DNA of 56,750 nt from Paraglomus occultum (Eukaryota > Glomeromycota > Glomeromycetes > Paraglomerales > Paraglomeraceae), in contig CAJVPJ010000048.1 of NCBI GenBank assembly GCA_910592205.1, positions 1 through 56,750 of the forward strand, in the 5' to 3' direction. This document shows positions 1 through 11,426 of this stretch, in pieces; positions within the stretch are counted from its first letter, which is position 1; each line of letters starts with the position of its first letter. The position numbers were made by a program, and so were the translations under genes. The notes below the pieces were generated by a model. It was not told the DNA's origin, searched no databases, and saw nothing but the letters and a program-made list of their open reading frames with translations.

Positions 1-1553
1 TATAAACTTCTCTTCCATTTAAATAAATTAAATATGTTGGGGGCTGAGTTAAAAAGATACTGAAATAAAATCGTGCGGGTCTCCTACTAGCTATCTTTGC
101 CGGCGTAGATCATTAGTAATGAGTTGATGGTGATCGAGGATAAAAAATGCCTAGTTACTGTACATTCGAGCTTTGGTGACACCATTTTCAATTCTACTAC
201 ACAGTGAAATTCACTTTAACGAACTCGTTCGTTCCGCAAATTTCTTCCAGAAAAATACTTCGTTATAAGCTATCTTCGTTAAAGTGAGAGTTCGTTAAAG
301 TGAATTTCACTGTGTATAACTAGAAGTATGTCGTGTGGCCGCCCAACGCGACTTTCCGTAATTACTATTACGTTTTAAGGAAAAATACAAACCAAAGGTG
401 GGTTTTTTGATTGATCAATAATATCAACAATGTACTGTTGACAGTTGCAACAATGAATATAAAAATATAATAAAGGGGTCTGCAAAAAAATTCGGACTAA
501 TTGACTTGCTCATTTCTACACAACCAGTATTTCAAATATTGCGTGTTATATCATTTCAAAGCTTAAAGCAAGCAGTTTTTATTTATGCATTATTTTGATC
601 AGCATCATTTTCTCACACGATCTTTTTATTATTCTACCAAATTAATTAAAGTTTCTTAAATGTAACTTATATTTAATCTGAATTCGGGGTATGCCTTTCT
701 CACATTTCTTGTTAACAATTCAAAGATTTAAAGTACGAATTATTAGCAAAAAATGCTCAAACTTTTGCATTTTTTCTTGCAGCAAACAATTGTTATGCGT
801 CTTTTTAAAGATATTAAAGAGTTCTCCATGTTCGAATACGTCGCTCAATTCTATAATACCATTCGGCATATACCAAAAGTTATATTTATTGGTTTCTAGT
901 TGAGTTATAGTACATCGAAATACGCCAAGACCCGTTTATACGCAGCGTTGAGTTGGATAATTTGTACGGAAGAACGATGTAAGATCGCGTCGTACATGCT
1001 AAAATACTGGAAACAGTAAATAAGGTAAAGTTATACGTTGTTATTATCGAATCCTGCTTACAAATACGAGAATTAATTCATTGCTATACTTGTTTTATTG
1101 TCCGTGAATTTTTTTTTAATTGTTTGGTATCACTACAACTGCTATTTTTATTGTCATTATTACCATTAGTCCTTAGTATTAGTATAACGTTTTGGATTAT
1201 AATAAGTCATCGTTATACTTATCCGATTCCGAACACTTTGATTATTTCCCTAATAATTATTTTATCAACTGCCAAAGCCACATGGCGATTTAGGATCTGA
1301 AACCCATATTAATATTCTAATTAGTCTATTTAAAAAAACCCAACTGATTTAGCTTTTACGCTAGACCAACTTCCATATAAAAAACAGTTTCGCATATGTT
1401 ACGGTTCCATAAGAATTGAGGTCACCACACAATCAACAATCCAACTTTTTTGCCACATGGACTAGTGGGCAAGGAATACGTTTACGATAATTCGCTGACG
1501 GGTTGTGTCACGTGGTTGTGATTTTGTGATTAGTATTAGTATTATCATTATTA
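1..1553 (+). repeat. Left arm of the long terminal inverted repeat
   Basis: This arm matches the complement of about 55400-56750. Bases 1-77 are identical in both arms, and the rest agrees at roughly nine bases in ten by eye, mostly with transitions between the copies. The left arm is longer because it carries a MITE at 200-314, an extra stretch of about 34 bp near 985-1018 and about 100 bp near 1345-1445. Its inner edge, around 1553, does not repeat the tip, so the arm alone is not a short-TIR MITE, and it lacks TG...CA ends, so it is not an LTR. It contains no convincing gene. A peptide-like stretch near 470-660 matches the right arm but is broken here by TGA. Confidence 0.9.
200..314. mobile_element. 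115-bp MITE inserted in the left arm
   Basis: The element starts CACAGTGAAATTCAC and ends with the exact complement; the terminal inverted repeats are 25 bp and perfect. It is flanked by TA at 198-199 and 315-316, the target duplication of Tc1/mariner-type elements. The right arm has no copy at the equivalent site, near 56530-56560. The interior also has a degenerate subterminal copy of the CGTTAAAGTGA motif. It has no coding capacity. Confidence 0.85.
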
Positions 1554-1621
1554 TTATAAATTAGCGTCCGACGTTTTGTCACATTCAGAACGCAAGCCCG
1601 CATAACTACATTCGTTTAAAA

Positions 1622-3260
1622 ATGAACATCTTACCTCACAAAAGGTATAAATTTCAGTTATGCCACTCCCAATTCCGTGGGTCAACTTGCCTAATTTTTA
1701 GTTTGACAGTTACCATGTGTATAATCTCAAGAATCGTGAAAAAGTACGACGAGACGAAGAGAAAGCACAAGCTGAAGACGAAGCAAAAGCCGAGAGAGCA
1801 ATAGCTGCAGTAAGTATATGGTGCAGAGAACACGCTATTAGCCAAGAAGAGAAGGAATGATTACAGTGGGAATTAAATCCTTTGCGCGTCCAATACAAAA
1901 TAATAAGGCTCAATTGATCAGATTATTGTCAAAGAGATGAAAACTTGAATGATAGTTCTTAGAGAAAGGTAACATTGCGGAAACAAGTTATGGCTTCGCA
2001 ACCAGGCTTCCCGAAATGACTAAGTGCAAGTGATATAATCAGGAAATCAAAATTAATTTGGATACAAATTATAAAATGGATCAATTGTACAAGCTTCAAT
2101 TAAACAAAAGAACATTCACGTAAACACACTTTTCCTACACTATTCTGTGAATTAGGAACGAGAATACCGTCTGAATCTCCTCCGGCAACGTGCAAAGCAA
2201 GAACCAGTTGAAAACACGCAGAATGCAAAAGAGAATTTGGACAGACAAGCGGAAGAAACATCATCGCAGCATGTTAATTTATGGGCAGAATTGGAGGAAA
2301 AGGTTGGTGTTTATGTTGTCAAGCATAGATAATGATTGTTTTCAACTTTGAGGGATATTCAATATCCGTGTGCAATAACACGTTACCCAACTTGCCAACT
2401 CGTGCCCTTTTAGTCAAATAAAATAACACGCACGAATCCAGAGTATGAATCGGAGAAGAAAGCAAAAGAAGATAAATGGGAAAGAAACGTTACCATGTAC
2501 TTGGATAATGTTACTAAAAGTTAGTAGATTTTTGCACGTAATTTATTGGAAGAGAGGATGGAATACAAGATGTAGATGAAACTGTGGAGTCAAAAGTCGT
2601 ATTGGACTAAACGTAGTCTCACTAATACGCGAAAAGGATGCTAAACGTCCTGATGCTTCAATTTATCCAGATCAAAGTCCGTGGTATAATGCAAAATCAA
2701 CAGATGTGGAAATAGGTCCTTTGGATAAAGACGGAGAAAAACGAAAAGCAAAAACGTAAGAAAATTTGGTATCCGAGTTTCAAATTATACTCAGTTTTAA
2801 CGGTACTTCTCCTATCAGACTTCGCGACGAAAAAACCAAGACACGTCAAGATCCTCTCTTAACTATCTCAACATCTCTATCCAAGAGACATAAGAAGTCC
2901 AAATATTCTTCAATTTCATCACTTCCCTCCTCGTCCAAGCACTCACAATCTTCCCCGTCATCTTCACAACCCTTATCCACTATTGAAAAACTGAGACAAG
3001 AACGTCTCGAGCGCGAGAACCAAGAACGTCTTCGCACCGAACGGTTACTATCTCAAATATCGGGACATTCGAAATCGGCGGATCCAGAAGAGAGTGATCT
3101 TCCGCGTGGGAAGTATTATTCTCAGTTTAACCCTGAAGCCACTGCTGCTGTGCGAGAGAGGAGAGGGGACAGAAAGGAAAGATACAGTGATAAATATAGA
3201 GTTCGAAATGAGGAGAGGAGAGAGGAGAGGAGAGAGAAGAGGACATATACGCCGTATTAG
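1622..3260 (+). CDS. LENG1: LENG1-like protein with CIR_N domain
   Basis: Six exons splice into a 327-residue protein: 1622-1644, 1710-1809, 2156-2302, 2414-2519, 2590-2755 and 2819-3260. The N-terminus MNILPHKSYHVYNLKNREKV is the CIR_N motif shared by leukocyte receptor cluster member 1 and CIR/CWC-type nuclear proteins; the following charged stretch is predicted helical. The middle holds a conserved SPWY motif (compare PPWY in LENG1), and the C-terminus has the family ending around RYNSQFNP, here KYYSQFNP, before an Arg/Glu-rich tail. LENG1 relatives are nuclear and linked to the spliceosome, but their biochemical role is poorly defined. The start is fixed by the conserved MNILP. The gene begins only about 70 bp inside the left arm and ends tail-to-tail with mS41, 222 bp away. 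Confidence 0.85.
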
Positions 3261-3482
3261 AAAGGTCGCAGTAGATTGGCTTTCTAGTAAGATATAACGC
3301 AAGATGAGTATAACGGAGTAGATATTTTATTGAGAAATGAACAATTGAATGGGAAAATGGGAATATTATTGTAGTATACTATTTCTAGTACACTCAAGAC
3401 TCTAATGCTAATTATAATGCAATCAATACATTTAATACAAGCTACCGCATGAAAGTAAATTATCAAGTATGGTGATATGTGA

Positions 3483-4145
3483 TCATCGTTTCTTCTTTTT
3501 CTTTGTAGTTCTTCGTTTTATTTCGTAAGGATCTATTCCTTTGCGGTAGTGCTCCCTCCATCGGAGAATCCATCTTAACAAATTGAAGTAAAAATAATTT
3601 ATTGTAATTATAACGGAAAAAGAATGAATTGATCGTTGTATAACTTTTGATACATCTCGTGAAAGGAAATAAATGGGGGCCACTCACTTTCGCTCTTTTA
3701 CCGCCAATCCCATTTTAGTCTTCATTTCGAGGCTAGTTGCGCTGAATAGATGTTCCCAGTCCTATGATCAGATAATCATGATTAAACAGACGACCTCACG
3801 CGTCCCATTCTATGAACAAACTCGGCTCCAAAAAAAATTTTTTGCTTGAATCTGTTTAGTCGCTCAAGTCTAAGTATCCACCTACTTGGAACTTATCTGC
3901 CGATTCCACACATCCACGTCCGATACGCTCCAGAAAATCCTTTGGTGTTGAAATATTGCCTAATCAAAATCAACTGTTATCGCCTATTAACGGACTAATT
4001 CCTCTTGTATCCGTTAGTATTCTCCCATACCTCGGGGAGGTGGAACTTCTTTCCTCTTATCGATCAATGGTAGATCGCTATACCAACGTCTTGGTATATA
4101 GTTGTGCGTTGTCGAAAAGAATCGAAACGTTCGGAATTGTAACAT
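3483..4145 (-). CDS. FYV4: Mitochondrial small ribosomal subunit protein mS41 (FYV4), IGR domain
   Basis: Four short exons (4145-4031, 3959-3886, 3761-3688, 3573-3483) join in phase into 117 residues. Residues 1-22 are rich in Arg, Phe, Ser and Thr without acids, as in a mitochondrial presequence. Residues 42-101 form the IGR motif domain: TPKDFLERIGRG, then a DWEHLF segment, then RKWILRWREHYRKG. This is the signature of yeast Fyv4/mS41, a component of the fungal mitoribosome small subunit. The tail is a Lys/Arg run. All introns use GT-AG and lie between 70 and 125 nt. The gene is convergent with LENG1. The identification rests on the recognisable IGR block and the family size. Confidence 0.85.
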
Positions 4146-5330
4146 GGTAATAGTGCAAATTACCTGATTATGATAATTACCTCCTCGTTATTTGTTGTAT
4201 TTTGACTTTCTACGGTGAACCTATCACGTGATACATACACGATGGGCGTTTTATTACTACGTGCGTATTTATGAAACGACTTGTGAGCACATGTTCCAAT
4301 TTAGGATACAAAACGGACATTACGAGAATATCCATCTTCAATATTGGTTTCCCGGTTTATAAAAAGCCAGAAATGAAGGTGGAATTGAAATTTGACGCAA
4401 CGAAGACGAGAAAGCATATAGTAGACACAGTCCCAATACAGATAATAATGACCTTTTCGATACTGACCATTAGATAGAGAGGGCCAGACGCTTTTGTGCG
4501 TGATGGTATGGTTCACTTGACAATGAAACCAACGATAAAGACCAAGGAAATATCTTGTCGCCCATTACAAAGACCAATATGTATATCAAAGATAAATATC
4601 TGTTTCGGATAGATCAACAATACTACGCGCCCAACGACGTTTTTTCCAATCTCTTCCCGTTACCGTTTAGTATATTTGAATAATATAATGTGGCTATTAG
4701 TGTTGGGCGCTGTGGTTACTCAACTCGATCATGCGGTCATCACATGGAAAAACGGAATTAGGGTTACTGTTGTTACTGTTGTTACCGTTGTTATCACCAT
4801 CAACTATAGTTTATTGCCCGTCCATACCATTAGATTCGTGTGTATTAAAATGGGAGTCTTTATTACAATAACCCCACCAGGAGCAGGTTACTTGTTGACA
4901 AGGCCACTGATTATGCATCATAATAAACTACAGTTAATTCTAGTAATACGGTGATACGCAACACTGGCTAATAAATTGTTCTTTTCAAAATTCTTTTATT
5001 GTCCATATTAATATGCAAAAAATATCATGTAATGTTTTCGAAAAATGCATAAGTTCCGTGGGTGAAAAAGAGTCTGTCACCATCACATGATAATCATACT
5101 AACCACCTCATCGTTATCATCCCGAGTTTCTATTTCCTTTTTTCATTTTACAAAATTTCATCTGTGGGCGGGTCAGAAATCAACCCTAATTGGTCAAGTT
5201 TTCATCGAATATAGTAATACTATTTAGTGGAGATGGTATTATTTTGCAGTATGATTCATCTTTTTACAACCTCGTCTTTTTTTCCTCCCCCTCCCCCAAG
5301 AAATAAAATAATAACTAATAGATAATAGAT
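4146..5330. other. Intergenic, no gene seen
   Basis: This 1.2-kb stretch between mS41 and the SUN gene has divergent promoters at either end. It holds only short open frames without recognisable motifs, plus a short GTT-rich run at 4765-4795. A pyrimidine-rich tract (5275-5297) lies just upstream of the SUN-gene start. Confidence 0.6.
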
Positions 5331-8038
5331 ATGCGTCTGATTTTCATCCAACGGCGACTACTTTCCGCACTCCAAATGTTTCTATCTATAAGCACGAACC
5401 TAGCTCCACATTCCTATAGTGACCCATCCCCCTCACTTCCCTCGACATACGCGTGTTGTCCAGCTACACCTCGATTCGAACCACTGCTATTCACAACTCA
5501 ACTGTGCCTTGACAAAAGTATCTTTAATAACACCATATCAACTAGCAATCTGACGACGGACTTTGTTGGCGGTTACAATCGAATAGGAAGGAAGGGAACT
5601 TCTCGTAAACGGAAGAAAAGCAAGAACAAAAAACAAAAAACGCCGGACAACCAAAAGAACAAAGAAAATGATAAACCCAGTCTACCCATTACGAACGACG
5701 CATCGAAGAATGAAAATCAAGAGTCAAGTGAACGTAGACTAAGGACAAAAGATAGAAAGAATAAGGCACAGCAAAAAGAATTGGTAGACGACACACTTGA
5801 TGGTGAAGAAGAAGAGTATGTCATGTCTCATTATGACAAACCACTCAAGGACATACCACCACCACTTCCTTCCTCGTCTTATTCTTCGCCGTCTTCACAC
5901 GCTTCTGATCTGTCGAATCTCAAAGAACGGTTTAATTATGCTTCGCATGTCTGTGCATCGATGATATTAAATACAAATAGGGGAGCTAAATTTGCTCATG
6001 CTATTCTCACTGAAAGCAAGGATCAGTATATGCTTAATGAATGTGACTCTGAGAAGTTTGTAGTTGTTGAACTATGCAATGATATTTTGATCGATACGAT
6101 CGTACTTGCCAATTTTGAGTTTTTCTCGTCAACGTTCAAACATATTAAAATATACGCCAACAATGAACATCCGCCTAGAAAAGAAAGACCATGGCGTTTG
6201 TTGGGAGAATATAAAGCTGAGAACACGAGGGAATTACAGGTATGATTAAAGATTCATGGATGAGAGCCAACGTGATTGTATAGCAACTGAATTGGTGTAT
6301 TTGTGATATGACCCTACTGTAAAGTTAAGATTTACCTTCAATCAAGGCTGCCAACTTTTATTGTTGGGCTATACAATCATAGCAACAGTTTAATGTCGGC
6401 TTGATTACGAAACTCATACTTACCATTATGCGAATTGCTATTCACTCGTACTAGGTATTCAAAGTAAAAGATCCCCTCCTTTGGGCCCGTTATATTCGTA
6501 TAGACTTTGTAAGCCACTATGGTCGTCAATTCTTCTGTCCTGTCAGTCTTTTACGCGTACACGGAGTCACCATGTTTGAAGATTATAAGCGTCAGGAAGA
6601 ACAGTCCTCAACTCCCCCGCCTTCCGATATAACCGCAAAAATAAATAGAACTGATGATGATGATGATTTTATTGACTATTTAAAAACCGAGGAAGCGACG
6701 CTAGAAATGATTGATAAAAAATTGAGTGGCGAGAGTGAGGGGAAAGGCGGCGAAGGAGAAAAAAGCGAAAGACGGAATGGCGGGAATGGGAAAAATGAAG
6801 GATCGAGTCCTGGAAATGATCTGGGAAGCGAAGATGATAGAAAAAAGAGCGGTAATGAATTAAGAGGTGAAATTGATAGAGAAACGAATTCGGGTGAACG
6901 TAACCTGCACGGAGACGACGACCCAAATCTTTTGCATCCACTCTTTGGCTTTGATTCTCTGTCTACGCTTCAATGTCCTCGATTACATGACGAAAAGGGA
7001 ATATTTAGCTACCCGCTCTGCAAAATTACAGATGATCCATATTACTTTGTGTCATTCTTCGACAATGCACGAAGAATGATAGATTATCAACATACGTGTT
7101 TGAAAGATCAATGTGGGCTCTATGAAGAGAATTGTGGGAACACAAGGTCAACAGGCAATAGCGCTGTGACGACACCATCAGCATCGCCGTCAACACCTTC
7201 GCCTTCTTTATCAACGCCCCTATCCTCCTCCTCCCCTTCGAGTCTTCCTCAAATCTCTCCCTCCTCTCATCAACCGCCTTCACAAGAAGTTGCATCCCCT
7301 CGCATTCAAAAAGAAGACTCTGATACTCAGAGCGTTTATCAAAAGTTTCTCAAACGTTTCAGTGATCTTGAATTGAATGCGCTCGCGGCAAAGAAATCTA
7401 TGGAGAGTCAGAGTAAGATGCTGAAAGATGTCTTGAACAAGATACAAACTCAGCAATTTCAGATTTTGGGTTTTATGACCGAATTAAACCACAATGTGAC
7501 AGGATTGGTGAGTATTAGAGTTGCAACAAATTTAGTGGTTGAAATATGAGTGGAGCAAGTTATGGTAAGTAATGTATACGCGTATTCATCATGTAACTGT
7601 TTTCTAGGAATATTCCACGCGTGAAACGAAAGCTGCGTTGGCTCGAGTTGAAAACACTATAAGTGAGCATGCCAGAGAGATAAGGCTGCTATCTAAACAG
7701 GTGGAACTTTACGCAGAGGTAAGAACGAGTATGTAGGTAGAACAACACATTCGCGAATCTTATTCACAATGGTGACAAAATTATATTTGAACTGTCCTCC
7801 TTTCACGCACTGCTCACATCAACCTTTTTATCATTCATCGCTGATTCTACTTATTGTTTCTGTTTAGATTTCTACGCTGGAATACGTCGTCATCGTTTGG
7901 CTCATTATTCTTACACTTGTCATGGTTGCAGTATTATGCAATTACTATATTTCGCAGAAATTTCTCGACACCGTTCATGGCGTGTACCGTATGATAATAA
8001 ATGCGATGAAAGTGTCAGTAATGAGATGGGAATCATGA
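5331..8038 (+). CDS. Mid-SUN domain membrane protein (SUCO/SLP1 type)
   Basis: Four exons (5331-6239, 6455-7507, 7608-7718, 7868-8038) encode 747 residues. Residues 1-24 form a hydrophobic signal segment. A Lys-rich low-complexity region follows (about 85-160). The SUN domain spans about 199-350, with NYASHVCASMILNTNRGAK, the DILIDTIVLANFEFFSS core and LLWARYIRIDF, split by the first intron. Acidic and Ser/Pro-rich linkers lead to a coiled coil (about 590-690) and one membrane span near 697-718. The internal SUN domain with a downstream coil and C-terminal span is the SUCO/SLP1/plant SUN3-5 layout. Those proteins sit in the ER and outer nuclear membrane; yeast Slp1 works with Emp65 in folding soluble ER proteins. 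Function here is inferred from family only. Confidence 0.85.
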
Positions 8039-8755
8039 AGAGCCCGAGATATTCGTATATCAAAAGGATGCTATAAAGAGTTCAGTAATCAGGTGATGAA
8101 TACGAAAGACGTGCTGTATTGAGGTAGATATGACGAAGAAGTATAGCAACGGAGAGCGTAGATGAAACGAGGTGAATAGTTATGATGTCATGTGACATCA
8201 ATTCATATGGAGGGATGAAGATGGACATTGGAACAATGTATTATAGTTTAAATTTTTACATGTACAATAGTTTCTTTCTTACTTACTTTTTTTTTTTTTT
8301 GAGAATAATAATATCGCATAAATGGTACATTCTGTTTTCTTGGATTTGTCTTAGCATAAAGATAAGTCTCTCAAAAGGACGTTTAATACTTGCAGCTTCT
8401 AATGATAAACCGAGCAATCACAAACGATAGTCATGCTTGACCTTATCATGCTGCAACAGCCGACAAATAAACATTACAATAAAATGTTTTCGCAACTTTA
8501 AATCCATGTATGTTATTTTAACATCTGGACATGATGTTAACGTGAATCAGTTTTGTAAAAATAAAATGTCGCGGATGACACACAAAGTATTGAATGGTGG
8601 TCCTTATTCCCATTGTTGAAAATAAACCATCGAAAATATTATTATCAAAATAAAATGATTCGTGCTTATGTCAAATTGTAATTCTAGTATGCGAGCTAAC
8701 CAAAATCTTGTTTTAAATAACCCCCTAATTTTAACAATTACGTGTATATGTTTAT
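8039..8755. other. Intergenic, 3' flank of the SUN gene
   Basis: About 0.7 kb of AT-rich sequence with a T run near 8289-8302. I see no gene; the trailing part may be decayed sequence of the transposase relic that follows. Confidence 0.5.
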
Positions 8756-8937
8756 ATTGAGCATTTATGGAATAAACTTAAACGAAGGCGCGATAAACGT
8801 TCTGTACATCAACAAAATCTTAACAACTTGAGAAAGCATTACAAAAAGAATGGAGAAAAAGTTTGCCTGAAACTTATACTAAATTTATAGAAAGCATGCC
8901 ACATAGAATCAAGGATGGCCCACCAAATATTAAATAA
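8756..8937 (+). pseudogene. C-terminal remnant of a Tc1-like transposase
   Basis: Reading IEHLWNKLKRRRDKRSV and then, after one frameshift near 8840, LQKEWRKSLPETYTKF followed by IESMPHRIKD gives the end of a Tc1-family DDE transposase. This is the NPIEHLW segment holding the last catalytic Glu, the EEW helix and the SMPRRI ending. Everything upstream is lost. The bases after the stop (about 8950-8980) resemble the 3' end of such elements, GGCTAAATACTTTTCCGAGG. It is a dead 5'-truncated copy. Confidence 0.8.
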
Positions 8938-8990
8938 ATAAAATTTTTTTAGCTGGCTAAATACTTTTCCGAGGGTAGTGCATGTCACAT

Positions 8991-9085
8991 GTCAGTTTAG
9001 AATGGACATATGTCAGATTAGAATCTATGTCCATTCGGAATTATATGTGTCAGATTAGAATCATAAAGACAATCTGACATACAAC
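8991..9085. repeat. Short repeat and hairpin cluster
   Basis: GTCAGATTAGAATC-type units recur three times in the forward sense and once inverted (AATCTGACAT), and GAATGGACATA pairs with TATGTCCATTC at 9000-9037. It directly follows the Tc1 remnant. Confidence 0.6.
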
Positions 9086-11426
9086 ACACTTATAATTTTT
9101 CCAATCATTTTAGAAAGGTACACCATACATGAAGAAAAAATATCGTAAGAAATTGATTGTCGTACACGTCAGTTTATAAATTCGCGTTTATTGGTGCAGT
9201 GTGCAACGTATGAGTTAACAACAACTTGTAAATAACTATATAATAACACCAATAATATGTCAAGTTTTATACCGTATTAGTATTTCTTAACGTCTGTTAT
9301 TTATTCTACTTCTAATTATTCAACTTGGAATCAATATAAAACGCGCAACTTTCTACTTACATACATGTAAGTAAATTAATATTCTCTTCCAAATTTTTCA
9401 ATCTCAATAAATGTGATCAGAATAAAGAATCCGGTTCTATATCTTAATCCAAATTTATATTGTTGGTTGTATTGTATGTTAACAATAAAGACATTACTGG
9501 TGTAGCAGTTTATGCAAAAAATCATAGTTTATTGAGACAAGTAGTTTAGTTTTACAAGATTACTTTATTTTAGACTGGCCAACAGCAATTAGTTTTATAG
9601 AAATGTCTTGGAAATGTTAATGTGTAGCTTCTGTTAGGAGATAAACCAAATAATGGCAGAAATAGTGTAATATTATTTAAATGCCTTTTATTGTTTTAAT
9701 ATTTGGTTGTGCATATAATAAATATATCTCTTTGCAGTAGACTTAACGGTACGAGAAGTAAATAGCCTACCGAAATGTAAGTTACATAGTCGATTTGTAC
9801 CAACGTGCAGAGACGGTAAGTGACGTAATTATAATTAGCTTCCCAATTTGCGAAAACTAAATTTGTCCCGCAAAAACGGGGCCAGTATATTCTGTGGTAA
9901 TATTTAGCTTTTAATTACATGTGTTCTCAATAAAGAACGCGAAATCCCCTATGCCGTCTGTCAGCAAAACTGTAAAATGGTAATCAATAAAAATTTCATG
10001 CATGATAATATTGCCTAATAAGACAAATCGAAATTTGTCCCATTCAGAACATAATAATAATGGTAAACATCACGAACACTAAAAAATCGCTTACCGTGAA
10101 GCAGGTCATACGTCAATATAATATGTCGCTTAAAAGTCCCCGTGGTTTCTATAATGGAAAAATCGAATAAAGTACTTCCCACGAAGGATATATGCCATTT
10201 ACATTTGATGCAATGCAAATACACGTCCAGTGCGACCTATTACTACAATCGAGTTTGCTTGTTATCGTGCTTTAAAAACATGTGATTTTAAGGGGGTATT
10301 GCGAATAACGTATTATTATTATCAGAGACTTGTCTGTATGTTTAAAGATCTTTACTCCCTAACACTAATGCACAGTTGGGCATGCATTAAGGAGTATGCA
10401 TTTAAATTACGTACATGTCATTTGGGTTAGCATTGAGACTCATGCAAACTCCAATGAACATTTGTCTCGTAATCATGGCATACTCTTTTATGGTCGTACA
10501 GCATATTCAGTCATTCTTCGATTATAATTAATTCAGACTAGTGTACAAAAAAACGTGCTGGCATAATATTTACGCCATGTTGAGTCCTTAACATTGACGT
10601 TATTAAATATGCCTACTTTAATAATACCAAATGAGACTCGATACAACCCAAAAAGGTCGCTATATCATGTCAGTATATCCGAATTAGGTTTACTGTAAAT
10701 GCCACCATTGTCGTTATATATTAACGTTGTGACATCAATATATTAATATCGGAAACCTTACTTTTTTTATCTGCTGCCTAAATATGAATCTTTTAAACAT
10801 ATCTTGTAGCGTTGACTACGGAAACATTTATCGGACGTGCTGAGTCAATATATGACTTGGTTATCCAATGAGTAGATAAAAACATTATCATCGCCATGTC
10901 TTTTAGCAAGAAATTGACTCGCGTATAAAACGCAATACGGTTTTAAAGACTCTAATTTGACCAACATTGTCGGTACCTTGCAGTATCAAGTATCGAAGCC
11001 ATTCTTGATTGCGCTCGCTTTGCTGGAATGTGTATTTTATCCAATTTTGAAAATCCGTGTCAATTAACTCTGACGCATTATTTGTTTGAATCCGAATATT
11101 GTGAGCATACGGTCAACTCTCGTATTTTTGAAAAAAAAAAATATGGCAATAACATTAACCTATTGGGTCAAAATTAACAACATATCGCGGATATGATGAA
11201 GTATAGATTTGTGAGCAATAAGTTAATGACTTACATGTGGGTTACGTGGTATAGACAATAGATGACTCCATGACTCGAGATAGCGAGGATCTTCCGTTTC
11301 AGATAAGGTTATCTGGTTCATGTGATTATTCTTGGCACCAAGTCAGATGATCCAAGGTCATCTATATATCAATGCGAAAAACTGTCATAATAATAAATTA
11401 TTAAGAAACGGCCCATAATCATCGCC
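9086..11426. other. Gene-poor intergenic stretch
   Basis: About 2.3 kb of AT-rich sequence with only short open frames and no recognisable domain, RNA gene or repeat array. Its right end is the promoter of the phosphatase gene. Confidence 0.55.

Noticed and set aside
691-903. 70-codon frame in the left arm and its partner in the right arm (56217-56417)
   Set aside because: The two copies differ mainly at amino-acid-changing positions and one is broken by a stop, so no coding constraint is visible.
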